This document shows positions 50,454-59,867 of a stretch of 64,000 nucleotides of DNA, one piece after another. The notes beneath the pieces are model-generated. The model did not search any database and had not been told where the DNA came from. It was given only the letters and a program-made list of their open reading frames with translations. The position numbers and the translations under genes were made by a program. Within the stretch, counting starts at the first letter, position 1, and each line of letters begins with the position of its first letter. Source of the stretch: Cyclobacteriaceae bacterium (GTDB lineage: Bacteria > Bacteroidota > Bacteroidia > Cytophagales > Cyclobacteriaceae); contig JABFRS010000001.1 of NCBI GenBank assembly GCA_013141055.1, positions 1,984,001-2,048,000 on the forward strand, given 5' to 3'.

Positions 50454-52882
50454 TGCACTTTAAAGACCTACAACATTCTCTGGATGGAATTCTTCTGCAA
50501 CTCGCTGAGGACAGGCTCATTCAAAATCTACTCATTGACAGTCGTAAAGCTGTAATCAGGCAGGAATCTCTCTTCTTTGCCATTAAGGGAGATCGTCATG
50601 ATGGTCATGTCTTTTTAAAAGAGTTGTACCAGTTAGGTGTTCGTCAGTTTATTGTTGAGCAGGATCTTGATATTGCATCATTCAAAGGTGCCAACATTCT
50701 TAAAGTAAAATCTTCTGTTGCTGCACTTCAGACACTGGCGGCATTACATAGAAATTCATTTCAAATTCCAATCGTTGGGATCACAGGAAGCAATGGAAAA
50801 ACAATTGTAAAAGAATGGTTGTTTCATGTTCTTTCCACAGATCTTCAAATCGTAAAAAATCCAGGTAGCTATAACTCTCAGGTAGGAGTTCCAATATCTG
50901 TTTGGCAAATTCAGAAAAATCATGAGCTTGGGATTTTCGAAGCAGGAATTTCGCGGCCCGGAGAAATGGTTAATCTTGAAAAGATCATTCATCCTACAAT
51001 AGGGGTTTTTACAAATCTTGGAAGCGCCCATGATGAAGGATTTTCTTCAAGAGAAGAGAAAGCAACAGAAAAAGCAAAACTGTTTATTCATTGCGAAAGA
51101 GTTATCTATTGCAGAGATCATTCTCTGATACATGACACTCTTCATAAAGCCAAGACCTCCACACTTTCGTGGGGCTTTTCAAAAGAGGCAGACATCCAGA
51201 TTATAAGATCTGATATCGAAAATTTTGATGTCTCATTCAAATCACAAAAATTCAAACTAAGTCTTCCATTCCGGGATGCTGCATCTCAGGAGAATGCATT
51301 TCATGTAATGGCTTTTATGCTTCTGCGAAATTATTCACCTGCAGATATTCAGGAAAGAATTATGCTTTTACAATCTGTTCCGATGCGATTGGAACTAAAG
51401 CAGGGCATTAATCGATGCACTCTCATTGATGATTCTTATAATAATGATCTTGCTGGTTTACAAATCAGTCTTGATTACCTGAAGAATCAGCAAAAGATGA
51501 AAAAGACTCTTATTCTATCAGATGTTTTGCAATCAGGTCTTCCTGTGAGCGAGTTGATAAAAGATATTAAAGAACTGATTGCTGATGGGCAGGTGAAAAA
51601 ATTTATTGGCATCGGGCCGACGCTTTTCGCCCATCAATCATCCTTTGAATCTGGAGACTTCTTTCCTTCTACCTCCGCTTTCCTGGAAAAATTTAACTCA
51701 GATTCATTCGCTGATGAAGTTGTGTTGATCAAAGGCGCAAGATCATTTCAATTTGAAAAAATCGCTCAGCGTCTTCAGAGAAAAGTTCATGGTACTGTAA
51801 TGGAGGTGGACATGAATGCCATGATTCACAATCTTAATTACTTTAAATCGAAACTGAACCCCGGAACAAAGCTGATGGCGATGGTAAAAGCTTTTGCCTA
51901 TGGAAGCGGAAGTGAAGAGGTTGCAAACATGTTGCAATATCACCGCATCGACTATCTGGGTGTGGCTTATCCCGACGAAGGTATTGAGCTTCGTAAGAAT
52001 AATATCTCATTGCCAATCATGATAATGAATCCATCGGAAGAGAGCTTTGGACTCTTGCTGGAGTATCATCTTGAACCGGAAGTATACAATCTCAAATTAT
52101 TAAGATCACTGATCGCCTTTCTCAATGGAAAAGAATGCTCTATTCATTTAAAGTTGGATACAGGCATGCATCGACTTGGATTCGAAGAAGATCAGCTCGA
52201 TGATGCTTTGGATATTATTAAGCAAAATAAAAACATCAGGATCGCATCGGTTTTTTCTCATCTCTCCGGTGCCGATGAACAAGAGCACGATAATTTTTCT
52301 TCCCAGCAGGCAACTTCTTTTATCAGAATGGCAGAAAAGACCGAGAAGCAGATTGGCTATCGTCCGATCCGTCATCTACTGAATTCTCCAGGAATTATTC
52401 GCTTACCGCAATACCAGTTTGATATGGTGCGTCTTGGCATTGGCCTTTATGGTGTCGATCCAACAGAAGATGGCCACGCAGATCTTAAACCAGTCGCTTC
52501 TATTAAAACCGTTATATCCCAAATCAAAAACATTAAAGCAGGAGAAACGATTGGTTATGGCAGAAGAGGAAAAGCTGAAAAGAATCTGACGCTAGCGACC
52601 ATCGCTATCGGCTATGCAGATGGTTACAGCAGAAATTTCAGTCGGGGTAAGGGAAAGGTTCTGATTGACGGAAAGCTGGCTCCCGTTATTGGCAATGTTT
52701 GTATGGACATGACCATGGTAGACATCACAGGTATCAATGTGAAAGAAGGTGATGAAGCAATTATTTTTGGTCCAGGGTTACCCATTCATCAGGTTGCGAA
52801 ATGGATCGACACTATTCCTTACGAAATACTAACGAATACAAGTGAGCGGGTAAAGCGGGTATTTTACGCCGAGTCGATTTAG
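50453..52882 (+). CDS. Bifunctional MurF (UDP-MurNAc-tripeptide-D-Ala-D-Ala ligase) / alanine racemase
   Basis: 809 residues, a fusion of two cell wall enzymes. The first ~445 residues are MurF: LIDSRKAVIRQESLFFAIKGDRHDGH, the ATP loop GITGSNGKT (109-117), SYNSQVGVPISVWQ and LIDDSYNNDLAGLQISLDYL. The rest is alanine racemase: VDMNAMIHNLNYFKSKL, the PLP-lysine motif MVKAFAYGSG, DTGMHRLGF, FSHLSGAD, YGVDPTEDG, and AIGYADGYSRNFSRGKGKVLIDGKLAPVIGNVCMDMTMVDITG with the catalytic tyrosine region. It makes D-Ala and attaches D-Ala-D-Ala to the precursor. This fusion is known in Bacteroidota. It is coupled to the CsaA gene. Confidence 0.95.
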   Translation: MHFKDLQHSLDGILLQLAEDRLIQNLLIDSRKAVIRQESLFFAIKGDRHDGHVFLKELYQLGVRQFIVEQDLDIASFKGANILKVKSSVAALQTLAALHRNSFQIPIVGITGSNGKTIVKEWLFHVLSTDLQIVKNPGSYNSQVGVPISVWQIQKNHELGIFEAGISRPGEMVNLEKIIHPTIGVFTNLGSAHDEGFSSREEKATEKAKLFIHCERVIYCRDHSLIHDTLHKAKTSTLSWGFSKEADIQIIRSDIENFDVSFKSQKFKLSLPFRDAASQENAFHVMAFMLLRNYSPADIQERIMLLQSVPMRLELKQGINRCTLIDDSYNNDLAGLQISLDYLKNQQKMKKTLILSDVLQSGLPVSELIKDIKELIADGQVKKFIGIGPTLFAHQSSFESGDFFPSTSAFLEKFNSDSFADEVVLIKGARSFQFEKIAQRLQRKVHGTVMEVDMNAMIHNLNYFKSKLNPGTKLMAMVKAFAYGSGSEEVANMLQYHRIDYLGVAYPDEGIELRKNNISLPIMIMNPSEESFGLLLEYHLEPEVYNLKLLRSLIAFLNGKECSIHLKLDTGMHRLGFEEDQLDDALDIIKQNKNIRIASVFSHLSGADEQEHDNFSSQQATSFIRMAEKTEKQIGYRPIRHLLNSPGIIRLPQYQFDMVRLGIGLYGVDPTEDGHADLKPVASIKTVISQIKNIKAGETIGYGRRGKAEKNLTLATIAIGYADGYSRNFSRGKGKVLIDGKLAPVIGNVCMDMTMVDITGINVKEGDEAIIFGPGLPIHQVAKWIDTIPYEILTNTSERVKRVFYAESI

Positions 52883-52904
52883 AATACTTGACTGCTCAAC
52901 GCAA

Positions 52905-53939
52905 TTAGTTATACTTCACATAATTCTCCCACTTCTCCATCAAGTCCTTGAAATCGGTAGGAAGTTCTGAATCAAATTGAACAAATTCCTTTGTCACAGG
53001 ATGAATAAATCCTAAAGTCTTTGCATGAAGTGCCTGACGCGGCATGATCTTAAAACAATTATCAACAAACTGACGATACTTGGAAAAGGTGGTACCTTTT
53101 AAAACCTGATCTCCACCATACGTAGCATCATTGAATAATGGATGCCCTATAAATTTCATGTGTGCCCGAATCTGATGCGTTCTTCCTGTTTCCAACTTGC
53201 ACTCCAGAAGCGTAACGTATCGCATTTGTTTCAACACCTTATAATGCGTGATAGCAGTACGGCCGAAGTCACCTTCCGGGAAAGCAGCCGTCACCCTTCT
53301 GTCTTTCAAACTTCGCCCAACATTGATGTTGATCGTTCCTTGTTCCGTTGCCGGCTCACCCCACACCAAAGCCCAATAAGTTCTTTGAATGCTGTGATCA
53401 TAAAACTGTCGGGCAAGTTGTGTAATGGCTAACTCCGACTTGGCAATCACCAATAGTCCCGAGGTATCTTTATCGATGCGGTGAACGAGCCCTGGTCTAC
53501 CAGTATTTCCTGGCATCTCAGGAAGATTCTGAAAATGATAGGTAAGAGCATTGACCAATGTACCTGACCAATTCTGAAAAGCCGGATGAACGACCATACC
53601 TGCTTCTTTATTCACCACTAGCAAATGTTCATCCTCATAGACAATATTCAGAGGAATATTCTCAGGTTTAACCTCATTGTCACGCGGAGGTTCAGGCATT
53701 GAAACCGTAATGACATCTCCAGGATGGATCTTGTGATTTGGCTTGACCTGATTGTCGTTTACTTTAATGAACCCATTGTGAATCCCTTCCTGAACTTTTG
53801 TTCGTGTAGCATTCGGCAACCGATCCATTAAAAACTTATCGATGCGCAATAAGTTCTGCCCGGCATCCACTACAATCCGGTGATGCTCGAACAACTCATC
53901 ATCCTGTTCGTCTTCTAATTCAATGTTTTCATCTTCCAC
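52905..53939 (-). CDS. RluA-family pseudouridine synthase
   Basis: 344 residues starting at a GTG (53939). An N-terminal S4 domain (~20-90, GQNLLRIDKFLMDRLPNATRTKVQEGIHNGFIKVN) is followed by the catalytic domain with GLVHRIDKDTSGLLVIAKSE (catalytic Asp in RIDKDTSG). LETGRTHQIRAHM is the second RluA motif. Pseudouridine is made in 23S rRNA (RluD-like) or tRNA. The acidic first 20 residues are typical of this phylum. Its promoter element lies only four bases before the start. Confidence 0.93.
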   Translation of the reverse strand: MEDENIELEDEQDDELFEHHRIVVDAGQNLLRIDKFLMDRLPNATRTKVQEGIHNGFIKVNDNQVKPNHKIHPGDVITVSMPEPPRDNEVKPENIPLNIVYEDEHLLVVNKEAGMVVHPAFQNWSGTLVNALTYHFQNLPEMPGNTGRPGLVHRIDKDTSGLLVIAKSELAITQLARQFYDHSIQRTYWALVWGEPATEQGTININVGRSLKDRRVTAAFPEGDFGRTAITHYKVLKQMRYVTLLECKLETGRTHQIRAHMKFIGHPLFNDATYGGDQVLKGTTFSKYRQFVDNCFKIMPRQALHAKTLGFIHPVTKEFVQFDSELPTDFKDLMEKWENYVKYN

Positions 53940-53943
53940 AGGG

Positions 53944-53951
53944 CAAAAGTA
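53944..53951 (-). promoter_or_regulatory. -7 element of the RluA-type gene
   Basis: TACTTTTG on the - strand, a perfect TAnnTTTG match, four bases before the GTG start at 53939. The transcript is predicted to start at or inside the first codons. Confidence 0.5.
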
Positions 53952-54105
53952 CTCAGAAGAAAAAGGATATAGGAAAGAAGTTTCAACTTACACTTTCAAT
54001 GAGTAAACCCTCTATGATAAATTACAAAGAAGTCTATAGTGTTTGGATATTGATTAAGACTGTGCTATCGTCTTAATAAAAGCAGTTTTCGAAAGATTTT
54101 CTCCT

Positions 54106-54113
54106 TAGATTTG
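54106..54113 (+). promoter_or_regulatory. -7 element of the lipoprotein gene at 54119
   Basis: TAGATTTG, a perfect TAnnTTTG match, five bases before the ATG. There is no in-frame Met downstream before the lipobox, so a leaderless message is expected if the element is used. Confidence 0.5.
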
Positions 54114-54118
54114 TCCGC

Positions 54119-54997
54119 ATGACAAGGCATAAGATCATTTCAAAAATTTTATTCTTTTCACTATTCCTTTCTTTGATTGGATGTAAAGCGCCTGAAAAAG
54201 ACTACTCTCTTTTTGAAAAAGCAGTTGCCGTTGGGGTAAACAAAAATGATAAACTGGAAGAAGCCTCTGGTCTGATTGCAAGTCAGCGAAATCCTGATTT
54301 ATTGTGGACACATAACGATAGCGGAAATCCTGCACATATTTTTCTACTCGACAAGGAAGCAAAAACACAAAAGACCTTCAAACTTTCCAAGATCAAGAAC
54401 CGCGATTGGGAAGATATTACCATTGGAGCCGGACCGAAAGAAAATACTTCCTATTTATACATAGGGGATATCGGGGACAATATTGGCCTCTATGATATTA
54501 AATACATTTATCGTCTTGTTGAGCCAGCGATCGATGATGATGAAAAGATTACTGAATTTGATACTCTTATCGTTAAGTTGGATGACGGTTCCCGTGATTC
54601 AGAAACTCTCATGTTTGATCCCGCAAGTAAAAATCTGTATATCGTTTCAAAACGGGAAAGCGAAGTAAGACTTTATGAAATAACACATCCCTTTGATGGA
54701 GATACACTTGTAGCAACAAAAAAAATAAGCATTCCGCTGACTTATATTAATGGTGGATCTATTTCTTTCGATGGGAAAGAAGTGTTACTTAGAAACTATG
54801 ATCATATATATTACTGGAAGAAAAAAGGGGACGAATCCATTGTTGAGTTACTTAAAACTCCACCGGTAGAAATCCCTTACAGTCGGGAGCCGCAAGGAGA
54901 GTCTATTGGATGGGCTTTGGATAATTCCGGTTTCTATACATTAAGTGAGAATGCAAAGGGCACGCGGGCAAAGTTATTCTACTATAAAAGAAAGTAG
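54119..54997 (+). CDS. Lipoprotein of unknown function with beta-propeller-like repeats
   Basis: 292 residues. Lipobox LSLIGCKAP ends the signal peptide (~1-21). The conserved opening LEEASGLIASQRNPDLLWTHNDSGNPAHIFLLDKEA is found in a widespread family of exported proteins with an N-terminal propeller-like region. EDITIGAGPKENTSYLYIGDIGDNIGLY and EALxF-type blades follow. The function is not known. It has its own promoter and is convergent with the polyprenyl synthase gene (stops three bases apart). Confidence 0.65.
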   Translation: MTRHKIISKILFFSLFLSLIGCKAPEKDYSLFEKAVAVGVNKNDKLEEASGLIASQRNPDLLWTHNDSGNPAHIFLLDKEAKTQKTFKLSKIKNRDWEDITIGAGPKENTSYLYIGDIGDNIGLYDIKYIYRLVEPAIDDDEKITEFDTLIVKLDDGSRDSETLMFDPASKNLYIVSKRESEVRLYEITHPFDGDTLVATKKISIPLTYINGGSISFDGKEVLLRNYDHIYYWKKKGDESIVELLKTPPVEIPYSREPQGESIGWALDNSGFYTLSENAKGTRAKLFYYKRK

Positions 54998-54999
54998 TT

Positions 55000-55962
55000 T
55001 TATTTTTGACGATGGACGAGATCCTTCGCAAAGTCAATCAGCGGCTGACTTGTTTTACCTATCGATAACTTGCCAATTCCCTCAAATCCTTTTTGAAAAT
55101 ATTCATTGACCTTGATCTCTGTCAGGGTTTTGATGTCAAGCTGATCGTAAAGAAGAGTAACAGCTTTAACTTTTTTCTTTTTATCGAACTTCGTTTTTAG
55201 AAGCCACGCATTCAATTCTTTCTTTTCATTGCCCTTTGCTTTTTCCAAAGCTTTGATCAGAAGAAATGTTTTTTTATTGGCTATAATATCTCCCCCTACC
55301 TGCTTACCGAATTTTAGCTTATCAGCGTAGACATCCAGAAGATCATCTTTTAATTGAAATCCTATTCCAAGATTGATCCCCGCTTCGTAAAGGATTTTCC
55401 TGTCTTTTTGAGAAGCTCCTGCCAGCAATGCTCCTAATTCAAGACTAAAGCCCAGCAGGACCGCCGTCTTCAATCTTATCATTTCAATGTATTGAGCTTC
55501 GCTAATATTTTTCTTTGATTCAAACTCCATGTCCCATTGCTGACCCTCACAAACACCTGCAGCACACGCGTTGAAAAGAGACAACACTTCCGAAAGTTTA
55601 TCATTATCCAGGTCCAGGAACATGTCATACACTTTAACCAGCATGACATCACCTGAAAGAATAGCTGTGTTAACATTCCATTTTTCATGGACAGTTGCCT
55701 TTCCTCTTCTCAAAGGAGCATTATCCATAATGTCATCATGAAGAAGTGTAAAGTTGTGAAAAGCCTCCACTGCAGCAGCATACTTCACAATGCGCGAAAC
55801 ATCTTCCTTAAACAAAGAATAAGAAAGCATCGTCAGTATTGGACGAAGACGTTTCCCGCCAAGGGACATGATATAGCGTATAGGATCATAGAGTGAAGCT
55901 GGCGAAGAACCAAATTTCTGATTTTTTATCTCAGCCTCCAGCAAGGATAGATATTTTTCCAT
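55000..55962 (-). CDS. Polyprenyl synthetase
   Basis: 320 residues, a trans-prenyl diphosphate synthase. The two aspartate-rich motifs are visible: LLHDDIMDNAPLRRG (first, DDIMD, ~80-95) and FQLKDDLLDVYAD (second, DDLLD, ~210). GGKRLRPIL is near the N-terminus. The residues before the first motif (HNFTLLHDDIMD) have small-to-medium side chains, compatible with a C15-C20 product, but chain length is not settled. It could supply the prenyl donor for the geranylgeranylglyceryl phosphate synthase at 4675-5439. Its start overlaps the RNase R stop by one base. Confidence 0.92.
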   Translation of the reverse strand: MEKYLSLLEAEIKNQKFGSSPASLYDPIRYIMSLGGKRLRPILTMLSYSLFKEDVSRIVKYAAAVEAFHNFTLLHDDIMDNAPLRRGKATVHEKWNVNTAILSGDVMLVKVYDMFLDLDNDKLSEVLSLFNACAAGVCEGQQWDMEFESKKNISEAQYIEMIRLKTAVLLGFSLELGALLAGASQKDRKILYEAGINLGIGFQLKDDLLDVYADKLKFGKQVGGDIIANKKTFLLIKALEKAKGNEKKELNAWLLKTKFDKKKKVKAVTLLYDQLDIKTLTEIKVNEYFQKGFEGIGKLSIGKTSQPLIDFAKDLVHRQK

Positions 55963-58205
55963 TACTTCTTCCTGCGCTTTTGACCTGGACGTGGGCGTTC
56001 TTTTTCTTTCGTGACTCTTGGCTCGAAGAAACGTTCGCCCCTTGAAGCATCCTCCGGACCATTTTCAAATGCAAGGTCCATAGTGCGTTTGTCAACATCT
56101 GTTTTCTTAACCCTCACCTCCACTTCATCTCCAAGACGATATACTTTCTTGTTCTTTCTTCCTACAACACGGTAGTTCTTTTCATCATAATCATAAAAAT
56201 CATCCTTCATGTCGGACATGCGAACCATGCCTTCACATTTAGTTTCAATAATCTCAATGAATATTCCAAAATCAGTGACACCTGTAATGATCCCGGCGTA
56301 CAACTTATCTTCCGCTAGGCTCATAAACTCTACCTGTTTGTACTTGATAGAAGCGCGTTCAGCATCAGCTGCACGTTTTTCACGTTCAGAAGAATGGATA
56401 CACTTCTTTTCAAAATCAGCTTTGTTCACTGGCTTTCCTTCATCCAGGTAATGCTGCAACAATCGATGCACCATCATATCCGGATATCTTCGGATCGGAG
56501 AGGTAAAGTGTGTGTAATGGTCAAACGCAAGACCAAAATGTCCTTTTGGATCCGTAGTGTACTTTGCTTTTGCCATTGCCCGTACAGCTAATGATTGTAA
56601 GACACCTTGTTCAGGCTTGCCTTCAATTTCATCCATCAGCTTGTTAAGTGACTTCGAAACTGCATTCTCTTCCGTTTGAAGACTGTGGCCAAACTGCTTG
56701 GCAAATAATGCAAAGTCACTGACCTTTTCAGGATTTGGAAAATCGTGAGTACGATACACGAAAGTATTTTTATCTCCACCTTTCTTAAGCTTATAGATAT
56801 AGGTTGCCACTGCTTTGTTTGCAAGCAACATATACTCTTCAATCAGTTTGTGTGCGTCCTTGCGAACTTTTGGAACAACTGCTAATGGCTTGCCCTTTTC
56901 ATCCAGCTTGAATTTTACCTCTGTCGTTTCAAAGTTGACAGCTCCTCTTGTGAAGCGTTCTTTACGAAGCTTGTGAGCAATGTCATTTAGTATTTTGATC
57001 TCATTGGCAAATTTTCCTTCACCCGCTTCAATTACCTCCTGCGCCTGCTCATACGAAAAACGGTGATCTGAATGAATGACTGTTCTTCCGAACCACTCAT
57101 TCTGAACCCTACCATTTCTATCAATCTCAAATACAGCGGCAAAAGTCAGTTTCGTTTCGTTAGGACGAAGTGAACATAGGCCATTGGATAATCTTTCCGG
57201 AAGCATGGGAACTGTGCGATCCACAAGATAAACTGATGTTGCGCGATCGAATGCATCATCATCAAGAATGGTACCCGGTACGACATAATGAGTGACATCC
57301 GCAATGTGCACACCAACTTCAATTAATCCGTTGTCCAGTTCTTTGAAAGATATCGCATCATCAAAATCCTTGGCATCTTCAGGGTCAATTGTAAATGTGA
57401 GGACATCACGAAAGTCTCTACGTTTCTTAATCTCTTCATTGGAAATCTTATCCTGGATCTTTTCAGATTCATGCAAAACGTTTTCAGGAAAACGGAATGG
57501 TAGATCAAACTCCGCCATGATGGAATGGATCTCAGCCTCATTCTCACCAGTCTTACCCAATATCTCAATTACTTTGGCTTCCGGATTTTTATCTCCATTT
57601 CCCCACTTCGTTACTTCAAATAAGACTTTATCATTATTTTTTGCTTCTCCGACATTATCCTGATAAATGAAAAAGTCCTGATATATCTTTTTAAAATCGG
57701 GCACCACGAATGCAAATCTATTTGGTGAAACTTCCAGTCGTCCGACAAATCGGGTGCGGTTTCTTTTCACAATTTCTTCGACTCTGCCTTCCGGTTTTTC
57801 TCCTTTATGTTTTTTAATAATTGAGATTCTTACCGTGTCGCCATGAAGGGCGCCTCCCATATCGCGATCACGAACGTAGACGTCAGTTTCTCCGCCCGTA
57901 TTTACATAGGCAAAGCGCTGGTTGACGTGATCAACTATACCTTCCAGTGTTTCTGCTTTTTTAGCGGATCCGAAACTACCATCCGGTAATTGAAGGATCT
58001 TACCGGAAGATTCAAGTTGTTCAAGGACAGTAAATAAATCTTTATTGGCTGCTTTGTTCTTTGGACCTATTTGTCGCGCGAGTTCTTTAAAAGTATAAGA
58101 TGCGCCTGGACTTTCGTCGAAGAAGGAGAGTATTGCCTGACGCAATGATGCGCTTTCGTTCTTTTGTTTTTTTTGTTTTTGTTCTTTAAATTTTTTCTTT
58201 GACAT
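55962..58205 (-). CDS. rnr: Ribonuclease R
   Basis: 747 residues, a processive 3'-5' exoribonuclease. Domains in order: an N-terminal helix-turn-helix-like region (~20-75), two cold-shock domains (~80-230), the RNB catalytic domain (~260-600, with TIDPEDAKDFDDAISFKELDNGLIEVGVHIADVTHYV, whose Asp residues bind metal) and an S1 domain (~640-720, YAGIITGVTDFGIFIEIIETKCEGMVRMSDMKDD). The C-terminus is basic (RPRPGQKRRKK), as in RNase R. It is translationally coupled to the polyprenyl synthetase by a TAATG junction. Confidence 0.95.
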   Translation of the reverse strand: MSKKKFKEQKQKKQKNESASLRQAILSFFDESPGASYTFKELARQIGPKNKAANKDLFTVLEQLESSGKILQLPDGSFGSAKKAETLEGIVDHVNQRFAYVNTGGETDVYVRDRDMGGALHGDTVRISIIKKHKGEKPEGRVEEIVKRNRTRFVGRLEVSPNRFAFVVPDFKKIYQDFFIYQDNVGEAKNNDKVLFEVTKWGNGDKNPEAKVIEILGKTGENEAEIHSIMAEFDLPFRFPENVLHESEKIQDKISNEEIKKRRDFRDVLTFTIDPEDAKDFDDAISFKELDNGLIEVGVHIADVTHYVVPGTILDDDAFDRATSVYLVDRTVPMLPERLSNGLCSLRPNETKLTFAAVFEIDRNGRVQNEWFGRTVIHSDHRFSYEQAQEVIEAGEGKFANEIKILNDIAHKLRKERFTRGAVNFETTEVKFKLDEKGKPLAVVPKVRKDAHKLIEEYMLLANKAVATYIYKLKKGGDKNTFVYRTHDFPNPEKVSDFALFAKQFGHSLQTEENAVSKSLNKLMDEIEGKPEQGVLQSLAVRAMAKAKYTTDPKGHFGLAFDHYTHFTSPIRRYPDMMVHRLLQHYLDEGKPVNKADFEKKCIHSSEREKRAADAERASIKYKQVEFMSLAEDKLYAGIITGVTDFGIFIEIIETKCEGMVRMSDMKDDFYDYDEKNYRVVGRKNKKVYRLGDEVEVRVKKTDVDKRTMDLAFENGPEDASRGERFFEPRVTKEKERPRPGQKRRKK

Positions 58206-58239
58206 AAATTTCTTTTTACCACCACTTCGGTAGTAAAAA

Positions 58240-58953
58240 TTAAGTGTTAATAATATTATCTGTTGAGATCAAGCTCAACGCTTTCATTTTTAAAAATAAT
58301 TGTGCCACCGCCACTACATCTCCAACACAATACTCACCGATCTTCTTTAAATCCTTATCCCTGTAATACGTTCTATTAACCATCGATCCATCAAGCTCAC
58401 CTTTGCTTGTGGGGATGTTAAATATCGCTGCCAAAAGATCGAGAGAGGTATAATGTTTATAATCACCGAATTTCCATAATTCAAGTGTATCAATGTGAGG
58501 GATGTCCCACGATTTTCTTCCGGAAAGGTCCAAAACTGGGGGAAGAGCAATGCCGTTGACCAACATTCTTCTGCAAAGATAAGGGAAATCAAACTCTTTT
58601 CCGTTGTGGGCGCAAAGCCGAAGGTTGGGTTCCATCTTCTCCAGGGCGGTTTTGAATTCCTGAAGAAGGGTTGCTTCATCATGATGGGCAAAGTACTTTG
58701 TCTTCAGGCAACGTTCACCTCCTTCATTTTCCGTGAACCTCCCTATGGCTATTGTGACAATCTTTCCAAACTCAGCATAGATACCTGCCCGCTCATGAAA
58801 CAAGTTTTCATCTGTTGCTTCTTCATTTCGTTGCTTGAAGAAAGAAGCCTTGCGCGCCCACTGAACTTTCATCCGTTCGTCCAACGATGAGTGATGTTCT
58901 GTGCAGGCTACGGTTTCAATGTCGAGGAATAAAATGTTTTTGAAATCATCCAT
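58240..58953 (-). CDS. DEDDy-type 3'-5' exonuclease (PolB exonuclease-like)
   Basis: 237 residues from ATG 58953 (MDDFKNILFLDIETVA); a longer upstream start is inside the neighbouring gene. The exonuclease motifs are visible: ILFLDIETVA (Exo I, Asp and Glu), CAHNGKEFDFPYLCRRM (Exo II, Asp) and YCVGDVVAVAQLF (Exo III, Tyr-x3-Asp). It is the stand-alone family related to the exonuclease domain of DNA polymerase B. Substrate is unclear. It begins one base after the esterase stop and is probably co-transcribed. Confidence 0.85.
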   Translation of the reverse strand: MDDFKNILFLDIETVACTEHHSSLDERMKVQWARKASFFKQRNEEATDENLFHERAGIYAEFGKIVTIAIGRFTENEGGERCLKTKYFAHHDEATLLQEFKTALEKMEPNLRLCAHNGKEFDFPYLCRRMLVNGIALPPVLDLSGRKSWDIPHIDTLELWKFGDYKHYTSLDLLAAIFNIPTSKGELDGSMVNRTYYRDKDLKKIGEYCVGDVVAVAQLFLKMKALSLISTDNIINT

Positions 58954-58954
58954 G

Positions 58955-59716
58955 TTACTTGGCAAGGTAACTTGAAACAAGCGCTGCGAACTCTCCAGGC
59001 TTTTCAGCCTGAACCCAATGACCGGTATCCAACACAGCAAACTCGGCATTAGGGAAAAGAGTCCTGATCAACGCTTCATCACCTTCCTTGTAATAATTAG
59101 ATTTTTTTCCTTCAATGAAAAGAGAAGGCTTGTCACATTTTCCAGAGTAAATCATACCAACCCCCATTTGTTCAATGTTATTATCAATTGCTGCTACGTT
59201 TAATTTCCATTCAAAACCACCTTCGCTTTTTCTGGAAAGGTTTTTCAACAAAAACTGACGCACATCTGCTTCCGCAACAAACTTTGAGAGAATAGTATCT
59301 GCCTCATTTCTGGAGGCAAGGGTATCCAGGGGAATAGATTTCAGCCCCTCAAGAATAGCATCATGATGGATTGGGTAATTCTTCGGTACAATGTCAACAA
59401 CAATCAGCTTGCTTAATTTCTCAGGATATTTTACAGCAAAATTCATCGCTGTTTTTCCACCCATACTGTGTCCCATAATAACAGGCTGTTGAATGGAGTG
59501 CTCAACAATAAAGTCATTGAGATCTTCCGCCAGCAATGAGTAATTCATCTCTTCAGTATGTGGTGACTGACCATGATTTCTTTGATCTACAACATACACT
59601 GTGAATTTCTCAGCAAATACTTTTGCCAAAGAATACCAGTTGTCTGATGAACCAAATAGACCGTGAAGAATGATGAGTGGTGCGCCCTGACCTGATGATC
59701 TGAAAAATAACTTCAT
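58955..59716 (-). CDS. Alpha/beta hydrolase (YbfF-like esterase)
   Basis: 253 residues. The nucleophile elbow is GHSMGGKTAM (Ser ~100). The oxyanion loop is LHGLFGSSDNWYSLAKVF, VDQRNHGQSPHTEEMNY matches the YbfF/EPHX1-type cap entrance, and the catalytic His is in LDTGHWVQAEKPGEF. It resembles the YbfF acyl-CoA esterases. No signal peptide, so cytosolic. It is followed one base later by the exonuclease gene. Confidence 0.88.
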   Translation of the reverse strand: MKLFFRSSGQGAPLIILHGLFGSSDNWYSLAKVFAEKFTVYVVDQRNHGQSPHTEEMNYSLLAEDLNDFIVEHSIQQPVIMGHSMGGKTAMNFAVKYPEKLSKLIVVDIVPKNYPIHHDAILEGLKSIPLDTLASRNEADTILSKFVAEADVRQFLLKNLSRKSEGGFEWKLNVAAIDNNIEQMGVGMIYSGKCDKPSLFIEGKKSNYYKEGDEALIRTLFPNAEFAVLDTGHWVQAEKPGEFAALVSSYLAK

Positions 59717-59845
59717 AGATAGAAGATGTGTTTACAACAAAATTCCTGGTGTTTCGGTTTCATCATACTTAGAAGATAGACCAGGCCACTAATTTACCCC
59801 ACTTCTCCAATTCTTCTACTTCTCTTTATTCTCCATTTCTCCCAT

Positions 59846-59853
59846 TATCTTTG
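59846..59853 (+). promoter_or_regulatory. -7 element of the lysA unit
   Basis: TATCTTTG, a perfect TAnnTTTG match, 14 bases before the ATG at 59868. The pyrimidine-rich region upstream has no clear -33 element. Confidence 0.5.
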
Positions 59854-59867
59854 GCCTTTATTTTTTT